A stretch of 64,000 bases of DNA from Ligustrum vulgare (Eukaryota; Streptophyta; Magnoliopsida; Lamiales; Oleaceae): positions 26,850,513-26,914,512 of the forward strand of contig OY743181.1 of the NCBI GenBank assembly GCA_963555705.1. The letters are read 5' to 3'. Numbering within the stretch: position 1 is the stretch's first letter; every line of letters begins with the position of its first letter. Below are positions 48,605 through 58,947 of this stretch, one piece after another. The notes under the pieces are model-generated. The model was not told the DNA's origin and did not search any database. It saw only the letters and a list, made by a program, of their open reading frames with translations. A program made the translations under genes and the position numbers.

Positions 48605-49160
48605 GTGTTACCAAACTATGACCTTATGTGATCGAACCATGCCTTCGTGTGACCAACTGTGACTTTATGTGATCGAATTGTGACTTTGTGTGACCGAATT
48701 TTGCAACTAAACCAATTATGATCTAACTGTGACCTCGTGTGACCAAACTATGACTTTGTGTGATCAAACTATGACCTTGTATGATCAACTGTGACTTTAG
48801 GAATGTGTGGGTAGGTGGGTGAGGTTTTTCAACTAAATTTGTAATGTGACATTGTGTGACCAATTGTGTGACATGTTGTGACTTTGCATGTGGGGTGGGG
48901 TGGGGTGGGGTGGGGTGGGTGGGGTGATCGAATTATTAGGTAAGTGTAACCAAAATATCAACTAAATGTGACTTTGTGCGACTTATGAAGAGTAGGGAAT
49001 GTGACCAATTGTTAGGTAATTATGACAAAAAATATTAACTAATCATGAAAAAAATGAGTAAGTTGTGACCAATAAATAAATAATATGTTACCAACTATAA
49101 ATGATTGTGACCAATTATATTAAAAGTTGTGACCATCTATAACTTTTTGTGATCATTGGA
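48605..49160. repeat. Right-centre of mirrored array: TGTGACC repeats
   Basis: This is the reverse-complement orientation of the left-centre repeats (tgtgaccaaactgtgacct, tgtgatcgaattgtgacttt). It begins at the symmetry centre, where catagttcggtcacat is followed directly by gtgttaccaaactatg. It includes a G-rich run at 48,892-48,925. Confidence 0.85.
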
Positions 49161-49890
49161 CGAGAAAAAGTATAAGAAAAAAATAATTTTTGGGTGGGGT
49201 CGGTTTGTTGGGTGGGTGGCGGGGTAGGGACGGGGTGTGAAAAATTAGAAGAAGAAAAATCATTTTTGGGTAGGGGTGGGGTTGGGATTGGTGGGTGACG
49301 GGTATAGGGTTGAGACGGGGTGTGGAAAAGAAAAAAATCATTTTTGGGTGGGGTGGGTAGTGGTGGGGTTGTTGGGTGACGGGCGTAGGATCGGGATGGA
49401 GTGTGAAAATGTAGGAAAAAAATCATTTTTGGGTGGAGTCAGTTGGTTAGGTGGGTGGCGGGGTAGGGTCTGGATCGAGGTGGGTGGGGGTGTGAGAAAT
49501 TGAAGAAAAAATCATTTTGGGGGTGGGTGGGTAGGAATGGAATGGGTGGGTATGGTGGGGTGGGGTGGGTGCAAGGTAGGGTCTTGGTGGGGTGTGAAAA
49601 ACTGGAAGAAAAAAATCATTTTTGCGTGGGGTGGGTGGCAAGGTAGGGTGGAAAAACATGGAGAGATAAAAAAAACTCATTTTGTGGGGTGGGGTGGGCA
49701 GGATGGTGTTGGCGTGGGGTTGGTGGGGGCATGAAAAAGTAGAAGGAAAGAAATCATTTTTGGGGTGGGGTGGGATCGGTAGGGTGGTGTCGGGCTGGGT
49801 GGTGGTAGGTGGAAAAGTATGAGGAAAAAAATCGTTTTTGCGGTGAGGTGGGTAGGGTGGGTGGCGAGGCGGGCAGGGTGTGTCGTGGTT
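49161..49890. repeat. Right arm of mirrored array: GGGTGGGG minisatellite
   Basis: About nine units of roughly 75-95 bp with the box gtgtgaaaaattagaagaag...aaatcatttttgggtgggg, the reverse complement of the left-arm box, separated by GGGTGGGG-type runs. Confidence 0.9.
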
Positions 49891-50960
49891 TGTGGCTGAG
49901 ATAAGATCAATTTGTCACTTTGCGATGAGGTGGGGTAGAGTCGAGTGGAGTGGGGTTGGGTTGGGGTGGGGAAGTGTAGGAAAACATCAGGAGAATATAA
50001 AAGTAAACTTATTTTTGGGGTGGGGTAGGATATGGGTGGTGAGGTGGGGTTGGTGGGTGAGGTCGGGGGATGTGGCTAGGGTGAGATCAATTTGTCACTT
50101 TGCGATGAGGTGGGGTAGGATATGGTCAAGTGGGGTTAGGTTGGGTTGGGGTGGGGTGGGATGGGATGGGGTGGGGTGGGTTGAGGAAATGTAAGAAAAC
50201 ATCGAGAGAAAATAAAAATAAACTTATTTTTAGGGTTGGGTAGGATATGAGTGGTGAGGCGGGGTGGGTGGTGGGGTCGGAGGATGTGGTTAGGGTGAGA
50301 TCAATTTGTCACTTTAAGATGATGTGGGGTAGGGTTGGGTGGGGTGGGATGGGGAATGATAGGAAAATATCGAAAGGAAAAAAATAAAAATTATTTTTTG
50401 GTGTGGATTGGGTGGGGTGGGGTGTTGGTCTGTGACTGGGATAAGATCATTTGTCACTTTACGATGAGGTAGGGTAGGGTAGGGTCGAGTGGAGTGGGGT
50501 TGGGTTGGGGTGGGATGGGGAAGTGTAGGAAAATAACGAGAAAAAATATAAATAAACTTATTTTTAGGGTGGGGTAGGATATGGGTGGTGAGATGGTATG
50601 GGTAGGCAAGGTGGGTGGGTGGGGTCTGGGGATGTGACGAGGGTGAGATCAATTTGTCACTTTGCAGTGGGTGGGGTCGAGTAGGGTTGGGTTGGGGTGG
50701 AGTGGAGTGGGATGAGGAAGTGTAAGAAAATATCGAGAGAAAATAAAAATAAACTTATTTTTTGGGTGGACAGGATATGGGTGGGCGGGCGGGCAGGGGG
50801 ATGTGGTTAGGGTGATATCAATTTGTCACTTTGTAATGAGGCGGAGTAAGGTCAAGTGGGGTTGGGGTTGGGATGGGGGTGAGATGGGGAATGATAGGAA
50901 AACATCAAAAGGAAAAAAATAAAAATTATTTTTATTGTGGGGTGGGGTGGTGGTCGGTTG
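49891..50960. repeat. Outer right arm: about 150-210-bp higher-order repeat
   Basis: Six copies of a longer unit are marked by gatcaatttgtcactttg at about 49,907, 50,086, 50,298, 50,445, 50,648 and 50,815. Each has a G-rich stretch and an aaacatcgagagaaaataaa-like segment followed by taaacttatttttggg. No counterpart of this larger unit is seen in the left arm. Confidence 0.85.
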
Positions 50961-51185
50961 TGGCGTCAAAATTTGAAATTTTGATTTAATATTATATTAG
51001 TTTTAATATAATGTATAATAGATAATTATGTTTATCTTATATATATCATTATATTTATTTTTAATTATTAAACACCTAACTAAATGAATTAACACCTGAA
51101 TTTAAAAAAAAAAAAAAAAGATTTCCTTCACATGATTTTTGAATTGCATCTTTGAAACACAAGGTTTTATGTAATTTTCCCATAT

Positions 51186-51780
51186 ATTAATTACATCTTG
51201 TTCAGCTCCATCCATCAAATCCAATGCAGCTTGCCCAATAATTAAATACATTCACGATCCCAAAAAAGTAGCGGAAGAGTTGTTTTGTTATCAACAGCCT
51301 TTACTTGAATTTTAACCCTTGATGTTGATGATGTGAAAATAAATTTTTATTAAAAATTAATAATATAAAAATAAAATAAAAATCTATTCTTTTAAATATT
51401 AAAGCTAACTTTAAATAATAAATAGTACTACCTACGAATGACATTCGTTTCCCTTTTTTTGCAACTTTCACAATAAAACTGCTTTTCAACTGTGTGAACC
51501 TTTTTATTACACCTTTTGCATGATAAATACAACCATTCGTTTGATTCAATGGACAAAATCGTGGCACAAACCTAACATATAATTTCAGTCAAACAATTAA
51601 TTTTACAACAAATATTTAAAAATTAGTATACATTTAAAAAATTGTTATACCTTATCATAAACAATTAGTTCTTTAATGGTCCTCATCTAATAAACTCCAC
51701 TTTCAAGTTCATCTCCGATAGAAAAATTAGATGACTAATTCTCTGAGAATTACTATTATCCTCTTTCCTCAATGTTAGGC
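51186..51780 (-). pseudogene. RPA1-like C-terminal fragment (copy 1)
   Basis: A 47-residue exon-like frame at about 51,571-51,430 is intact. It begins VCATILSIESNEWLYLSCKR and goes on to NKKVHTVEKQFYCESCKK, a complete four-Cys zinc ribbon (CxxC...CxxC) as in the DNA-binding C-terminal domain of RPA1. After an AT-rich gap that could be an intron, 51,325-51,186 gives RVKIQVKAVDNKTTLPLLFW, then DREC, a stop/frameshift, and GQAALDLMDGAEQDVI. Upstream, 51,680-51,780 may hold a weaker block. It lies close to the Helitron 5' end at 52,513. No full RPA gene remains. Confidence 0.65.
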
Positions 51781-52565
51781 TTCTTGAACGAATATTTTTA
51801 GGAAAAAAATACTATTAATTGAAGATAAAAAAAAATTGAAGATAATCGAAATAAGTCAATCTTGATTAATACAATTTTAATCAAAATTTATTTTATACTT
51901 TTTTTTTTTTTTTGCATCTGTCGGAAATCCACAAACTTAGAGATGTAAACGTTGATCAATAAGTTTGAAAAAAATTAACTGAACATAAAATATCATTGTC
52001 ATTGTAAAATATTATTCAACACTAAATTAAAATTAATCAAGTACGTTAAAAAAATCTATTAAAAACTAAACTTATGTTGACATTTCTATAAGTTATCAAC
52101 TATTATTATATTGGATCACTTTTTTACATTGTCAATTTCACTAAAAACAACTTATTCCTTGGATAACATAGACTACATTTAGCCTTTAAATTCTAACACG
52201 TGTCATCATTAATGAACAAATGTTAAAAAAAAAAAAAATAATAGAAATACGTCGGCTCAACTTTAATCATGTAATTAAATTAACCTTTTAAGTTTATTAA
52301 TGTAATAGATCTTTAATTACTGCACGTTTTAATTCCAAGAAGCATTGAAATTGTTGAAGACTTGCTCCATTAATGTAATTGATAAATCTGGGAATGAAAG
52401 TTTTTTATTATTAATTATACCAATTTGGAAGAGATTTTTTTGCGGGAAAATGTGTGTTTGTGTGTGTGTGTTTTTTTTTTTTTACTGCTATGTTATTATT
52501 ATATATATTAAGATTAATATAATATTAAGATTAATATTAAAATTAAGATTCCATTATAAATTTTA

Positions 52566-53986
52566 CTAGTAATCGCACCCGTGCGATGTTCGGAATAAAT
52601 AATATTTATTGAATAAGGGTTAAAAATACAATGCCCGATAAAAATAATACAATAAAATAATAATAATAATAATAATAATAATAACTTGTATACACAAATT
52701 GCGAATAATTTGTAATTTCATTTCTCCCTATAAGATTTCTTACTTTAATGCATAAATTGTATATTCAATATACAATCAAAATATCAAAAAAAAAAAAGTT
52801 ATGAATTGCATTTTTTTAACAGTTAATTGTTCATTATCTAGTTTCCTTACTTTATTTATTCATATAGAATTGATTATTCAAAAATAATTTTTTTTTAATG
52901 TTCATTAACAACCACATATTATTTTAAAACTAATTTTTCATAATTGCACATATTACTTTTTAACCACACATTCTTAAAAAAGAAAATCAATTTTTAACCA
53001 CTCAATTGATTGATTTGACAATTATTTTATTTTTTATACTACCTTCTTTCACTTTCAATCACACATTTAAAATCATATATATAGTTTATATCAAACTTAC
53101 TCCTATTCAATGGTTTCAAATACAATGTGACATTTTATTTTTCACCAAGTATTGAAAATGGCCATGTTACCCACACACACGCAAAACTATTTTTTGTGCA
53201 TGTTAAATAAAACCTTATATTTTTATTTTCTATAGAATTCAATGAATTAATTATTAAAGTCTGTAGTATATATTTTACAAATTGATTTTATTTTAAATTT
53301 ATAAAAATTAAAAAATAGATAAATGAACAAAATGAGTAAATTTATAAAATTAATTTCAAAATTACCAAAGAGTTTATCGAAACCTGAAATTGTAGAAATT
53401 AAAATGATTTAATTGAATTTACTTAGAAAGATCGGATATCATTATTTCTTTTAATTTGATAAGAAAAAAGATTTGAAATTAATCATTTATGTCAAATTGA
53501 AGTTAGGTAAAAAAATGATATTTATCATTTTATGACTTAAATGAGATAAATTAAAAAGATTGAATTTGAATATTAAAAAAAGTAAAAAGTATAAGTAAAA
53601 CTTTTACCTTTTATTATTTGAGGAAATTTTAAGAACGATATATTTAGAGTTTGCTCTCATTTGTTAACTTGTATTGAACTTCTCGTTAAGATCATGAATT
53701 TGACACCTATATTGCATATTTTTTTGACTTCAAAATATTATAATAATTGTCAAAAGAATTAAAAATAATATACAATTTGATCTTTTTATAGATTTTTTAT
53801 TTTTTACAATCAATAGGTCATTTATTACATGTCACCTATAATTAATTTTGCATTAATTAAAGTTTCCTAATTCAATTATTAAAATAATTAATAAAATTAC
53901 AAAGTTTCCTAAAATAGCAGGAAAAAATGGCGGGAAACTATGTATGGATTTTTTTGACGGCTATACTATTATTATATATATTAAGA
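52566..53986 (-). mobile_element. Helitron, 1,421 bp, with preserved empty site
   Basis: The left end is CTAGTAATCGCACCCGTGCG, so the minus-strand 3' end is a GC-rich hairpin region followed by CTAG. The right end on the minus strand begins TCTTAATATATATAATAATA. It is inserted exactly between A (52,565) and T (53,987). The duplicate at 57,152/57,153 has the same flanks, joined as ...aaatttta|ttacttctag. There is no coding sequence and the interior is very AT-rich. It is the same family as the 6.5-kb Helitron next door, judging by its ends. Confidence 0.92.
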
Positions 53987-54577
53987 TTACTTCTAGTCTA
54001 GGCATCATTATTACTTTTAGAGTCTGTCATTTTCTATAACATTTTGAAACAATAGAACAAAACGTAGGACCCACGTCAATGGAGAAAAAATTCAAAAAGA
54101 GTGACTACTTCACTGTAGATTGAGATCACCTTGTATTAGCAGCAGCAGTAGTAGTAAATGACTCAATTATTTATCAAAATCTAAAATTGTAAAAATTATT
54201 CGGACTTAATTGATTTTATTTACTAAAAAAGTTCGGACATTTATTATTTATTAACTTGATAACAAAACCAACTCGAATTGAAATTAATTATTTAGGACCA
54301 AATTGAATTTAGTTAAGAAATTATAAATATCATTGTTGGACTTAAAATAAATCATTTTGAAATAGTGGGGTATTGAGAAAAATGTAAAATGTACAAAAAA
54401 AAAAAAAAATCACATTTAATATTTGATGTAATTTTAGGGACGATATGTTTACAATTGGCCCTTACCTATGAATTCATATTAAAGTTCTCATTGAGATCTT
54501 TGATTTGATATACATATTTAATATTTTTCGATTTCAAAATAATAGTATAATTATCAAAAGTATTCTTGTTTATTGAT

Positions 54578-54602
54578 GATGATGATGATGATGATGATGA
54601 TT
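54578..54602. repeat. (GAT)n microsatellite, copy 1
   Basis: About eight GAT units. The counterpart at 57,740-57,780 has about thirteen, so the repeat length changed after the duplication. Confidence 0.9.
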
Positions 54603-54636
54603 GGTAATACCTTTTCACATTTACAGTGGGCCCACC

Positions 54637-55257
54637 TAGGGATGGTAATGGGTCGAGTTTTTCAAACTCATACCCTATACACTAAAGATTTACAACCTTT
54701 ATACCCTACTCATATACTCATTTAAGAATGGCGGGTTGGGACGGGACAAAGGCAAGTATACTCCTATACTCATTGGAAACTAAGTACCTATTATTTATTT
54801 ATTTATTATTTTTATGGCTGTAAATAGGTTATAGGTTAAAGGTACTCCAAATTAACTTGAATCCGCTAAATGTTGGATTTTACTTGAATTTGGCTTGGAA
54901 AAAAACTTGTTGTAGGCTGAAATTAAACAAGCAAATTTAAATAATTTTTTTGACGTTAACAATGTCAATAGTTTAAATATATTAAGGTTTAGAGTTAACA
55001 ATGTCAATAGATATTTATTATTATTTTTTTTTTACACAATCACTTTTGTTTTAAATTCTATAATATTTAAGGAAATTAATGAGTATGCAGTTCGGGTATG
55101 GGTCTCGTAGTAAAATCCACACCCAATCCATACTCATGTCGGGTTTTAAAATTTATCTCCATACTTATCCAAAAAACTCATTTAGTCGGATAGTGCTCAC
55201 CTGTTTATGTCAAGTCTCCAACAGGTATAAGATCCGTGAATATTATTGTCATCCTTA
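54637..55257. mobile_element. hAT-like MITE with 8-bp target duplication (copy 1)
   Basis: It begins TAGGGATGGTAATGGGTC and ends TATTGTCATCCTTA. Perfect GGCCCACC repeats flank it (54,629-54,636 and 55,258-55,265). The 621 bp have no transposase. Ends and target length fit hAT. The interior holds 'gggtatgggtctcgtagtaa' and 'cccatactcatgtcggg'-type inverted motifs. Confidence 0.9.
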
Positions 55258-55772
55258 GGCCCACCTGAAAGTTTTGTCAAATTAGAGGCTACAATCTGCC
55301 TTTTTTGCGAAGTCAATGTCATTTTCACCTTGCAATAAGTTTTGGCAGATGAAAAAATAGATGAATTCAATTTTTGGCATGGTCAATTGGCAGAAAACGA
55401 AAACAATTGGACAAACTGGTTTCAAACATATTATTTTTGGCTGTGGGAGAGTAGAAAATGTCTTTGTTCTGGGCAGAATATGGGGGGGGGGGATTTTGGG
55501 CAGGATTTCTTTGGCGACTATCCTCCTTTAATATATATCTAAGACTAAGATAAGAATATGAAATAAGATTTATTATATGCACCATGTAAAATTTCTATAC
55601 GAGCAATTGAATTTTCGAGCCTTGCCAAACATATTTGCTTGAAATGCAGAGTACACATGATTAAACCTTTGTTTGGTAAACAGTTTATAAACCATTTTAT
55701 AAACTCACAATTTTAATCACACACATTTTCTTTCTCAACTTTTCAACCACATATTTTACCTCAAAATCATAT

Positions 55773-56390
55773 ATTAATTACATCTTGTTCAGCTCCATCC
55801 ATCAAATCCAATGCAACTTGCCCAATAATTGAATACATTCACGATCCCAAAAAAGTAGCGGAAGAGTTGTTTTGTTATCAACAACCATTACTTGAATTAT
55901 AACCCTTGATTTTGATTATGTGAAAATACATTTTTATTAAAAATTAATAATATAAAAATAAAATAAAAATCTATTCTTTTAAATATTAAAGCTAACTTTA
56001 AATAATAAATAGTACTATCTACGAATGACATTTGTATCCCTTTTTTTGCACCTTTCACAATAAAACTGTTTTTAACTGTGTGAACCTTTTTATTACACCT
56101 TTTGCATGATAAATACAACCATTCGTTAGATTCAATGGCAAGAATCGTGGTACAAACCTAACATATAATTTCAGTCAAACAATTAATTTTACAACAAATA
56201 TTTAAAAATTAGTATACATTTAAAACATTGTTATACCTTATCATAAATAATTAGTTCTTTAACGGTCCTCATCTAATAAACTCCACTTTCAAGCCCGTCT
56301 CTGATAGAAAAATTAGATGACTAATTCTCTAAGAATTACTATTATCCTCTTTCCTCAACGTTAGGCTTCTTGAACGAATATTTTTAGAAA
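55773..56390 (-). pseudogene. RPA1-like C-terminal fragment (copy 2)
   Basis: The duplicate of the copy 1 RPA fragment. The zinc-ribbon block (about 56,158-56,025) has YLSCKRCNKKVHTVKN, but a 1-nt deletion breaks the frame before the second Cys pair, which is readable one frame over as FYCERCKKG. The following block (55,912-55,773) matches copy 1. It is therefore more damaged than copy 1. Confidence 0.65.
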
Positions 56391-57739
56391 AAAAAACTAT
56401 TAATTGAAGATAAAAAAATTGAAGATAATTGAAATAAGTCAATCTTGATTAATACAATTTTAATCAAAATTTATTTTATACTTTTTTTTTTTTTTTTTTT
56501 TTGCATCTGTCGGAAATCCACAAACTTAGAGATGTAAACGTTGATCAATAAGTTTGAAAAAAATTAACTGAACATAGGATATCATTGTCATTGTAAAATA
56601 TTATTTAACACTAAATTAAAATTAATCAAGTACGTTAAAAAAAAAAATCTATTAATAACTAAACTTATGTTGACATTTCTATAAGTTATCAACTATATTA
56701 TATTGGATCACTTTTTTACATTGACAATTTCACTAAAAACAACTTATTCCTTGGATAACATAGACTACGTTTAGCCTTTAAATTCTAACACGTGTCATCA
56801 TTAATGAACAAATGTAAAAACAAAAACAAAAAAATAGAAATACCTCAACTTTAATCATGTAATTAAATTAACCTTTTAAGTTTATTAATATAATAGATCT
56901 TTAATTACTGCAAGTTTTAATTCCAAGAAGCATTGAAATCGTTGAAGACTTGCTCCATTAATGCAATTGATAAATCTGGAAATGAAAGTTTTTATTATTA
57001 ATTATACCAATTTGGAAGGGATTTTTTTGCGGGAAAATGTGTGTGTGTGTGTGTGTGTTTTTTTTTTTTGACTGTTATGTTATTATTATATATATTAAGA
57101 TTAAGATAATATTAAGATTAATATTAAAATTAAGATTCCATTATAAATTTTATTACTTCTAGTCTAGGCATCATTATTACTTTTAGAGTCTGTCATTTTC
57201 TATAACATTTTGAAACAATAGAACAAAACGTAGGACCCACGTCAATGGAGAAAAAATTCGAAAAGAGTGACTACTTCACTGTAGACTGAGATCACCTTGT
57301 AGTAGCAGCAGTAGTAGTAAATGACTCAATTATTTATCGAAATCTGAAATTGTAAAAATTATTCGGACTTAATTTGTTTTATTTACTAAAAAAGTTCGGA
57401 CATTTATTATTTATTAACTTGATAAAAAAAACCAACTCGAATTGAAATTAATTATTTAGGACCAAATTGAATTTAGTTAAGAAATTATAAATATTATTGT
57501 TGGACTACAAATAAATCATTTTGAGATAGTGAGGTATTGAGAAAAAAGTAAAATGTACAAAAAAAAAAAAAATCACATTTAATATTTGATGTGATTTTAG
57601 GGACGACATGTTTACAATTGACCCTTACCTATGAATTCATATTAAAGTTCTCATTGAGATCTTTGATTTGACATCCATATTTAATATTTTTCGATTTCAA
57701 AATAATAGTATAATTATCAAAAGTATTCTTGTTTATTGA

Positions 57740-57740
57740 C

Positions 57741-57780
<40 letters not shown>
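57740..57780. repeat. (GAT)n microsatellite, copy 2
   Basis: About thirteen GAT units. It is the longer allele-like counterpart of the run at 54,578. Confidence 0.9.
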
Positions 57781-57814
57781 GGTACTACTTTTTCACATTT
57801 ACAGTGGGCCCACC

Positions 57815-58435
57815 TAGGGATGGTAATGGATCGAGTTTGTCAAACTCATACCCTATACACTAAAGATTTAGAGCCTCCATACCCTACCCATATACTTATT
57901 TAAGAATGGCGGGTCGGGGCGGGACAGAGGCAAGTATGCTCCTATACTCATTGGAAACCAATTACCTATTATTTATTTATTTATTATTTTTATGGCTGTA
58001 AATAGGTTATATGTTAGAGGTGCTCCAAATTAATTTGAATCCTCTAAATTTTGGGTTTTGCTTGAATTTGGCTTGGAAAAAAACTTGTTGTAGGCTGAAA
58101 TTAAATAAGCAAATTTAAATAATTTTTTTAGACGTTAACAATGTCAATAGTTTAAACATATTAAAGTTTAGAGTTAACAATGTCAATAGATATTTATTAT
58201 TATTATTTTTTTACACAATCAGTTTTGTTTTAAATTCTATAATTTTTAAGGAAATTAATGGGTATGCGGGTCGGGTATGGGTCTCGTAGTAAAATTCACA
58301 CCCGACCCATACTCATGTCGGGTTTTAAAATTTATCTCCATACCTATCCAAAGACTCATTTAGTCGGATAATGCCCACCTGTTTATGTCAAGTCTCCAAC
58401 AGGTATCAAGTCCGTGAATATTATTGTCATCTCTA
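57815..58435. mobile_element. hAT-like MITE with 8-bp target duplication (copy 2)
   Basis: The same element at the same place as in copy 1: TAGGGATGGTAATGGATC at the left and a right end of TTGTCATCTCTA, again flanked by GGCCCACC (57,807-57,814 and 58,436-58,443). It was therefore present before the duplication. Confidence 0.9.
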
Positions 58436-58947
58436 GGCCCACCTGAAAGTTTTGTCAAATTAGAGGCTACAATCTGCCTTTTTTGCAAAGTCAATGTCAT
58501 TTTCACCTTGCAATAAGTTTTGGCAGATGAAAAAATAGATGAATTCAATTTTTGGCATGGTCAATTGGCAGAAAACGAAAACAATTGGACAAACTGGTTT
58601 CAAACATATTATTTTTGGCTGTGGGAGAGTAGAAAATGTCTTTGTTCTGGGCAGAATATGGAGGGGGGGGGGGATTTTGAGTAGGATTTCTTTGGCAACT
58701 ATCCTCCTTTAATATATATATCTAAGATAAGAATATGAAATAAGATTTATTATATGCACCATGTAAAATTTCTATACGAGCAATTGAATTTTCGAGCCTT
58801 GCCAAACATATTTGCTTGAAATGCAGAGTACACATGATTAAATCTTTGTTTGGTAAATAGTTTATAAACCATTTTATAAACTCACAATTTTAATCGCACA
58901 CATTTTCTCTCTCAACTTTTCAACCACATATTTTACCTTAAAATCAT

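Larger units (their letters stand above)
45971..52513 (-). mobile_element. Helitron, about 6.5 kb, non-autonomous
   Basis: On the minus strand the right end begins TCTTAATATATATAATAATA, a Helitron-type 5' TC end. The left end finishes ...GTGCGGATACTAG, a 3' CTAG end, 13 nt after the hairpin CCGCGC-AAC-GCACGG. It lies between A (45,970) and T (52,514), as Helitrons require. The pairing of these two ends is an inference, supported by the smaller Helitron at 52,566, which has the same kinds of ends. Contents: an RPA-like remnant near its 5' end and the mirrored CCCACC/GTCAC array. No Rep/helicase gene is visible. Confidence 0.6.
51181..55767. repeat. Tandem segmental duplication, copy 1
   Basis: Starting at catatattaattacatcttg, this copy matches 55,768-58,947 nearly base for base, apart from a 1,421-bp Helitron present only here (52,566-53,986). 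Without it the copy is 3,166 bp. It contains an RPA-like remnant, a Helitron 5' end, a hAT-like MITE and the left part of a MITE at its end. Confidence 0.95.
55768..58947. repeat. Tandem segmental duplication, copy 2
   Basis: It starts directly at the end of copy 1 and is about 3.18 kb. It keeps the pre-insertion Helitron site at 57,152/57,153. Differences from copy 1 are scattered substitutions plus length changes in homopolymers and the GAT repeat. The join falls inside a MITE (caaccacatattttacctca...), so copy 1 ends with a truncated MITE. Confidence 0.95.

Noticed and set aside
46634..50652. Many Pro/His/Thr-rich and Gly/Trp-rich open frames of 60-112 codons
   Set aside because: They come from CCCACC/GGGTGG repeats, which lack stops in several frames. 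They have no domain and no conserved frame between repeat units.
53986..57153. Precise excision of a Helitron from copy 2 as explanation for the empty site
   Set aside because: Clean Helitron excision is not an established outcome. Insertion into copy 1 after duplication is simpler.
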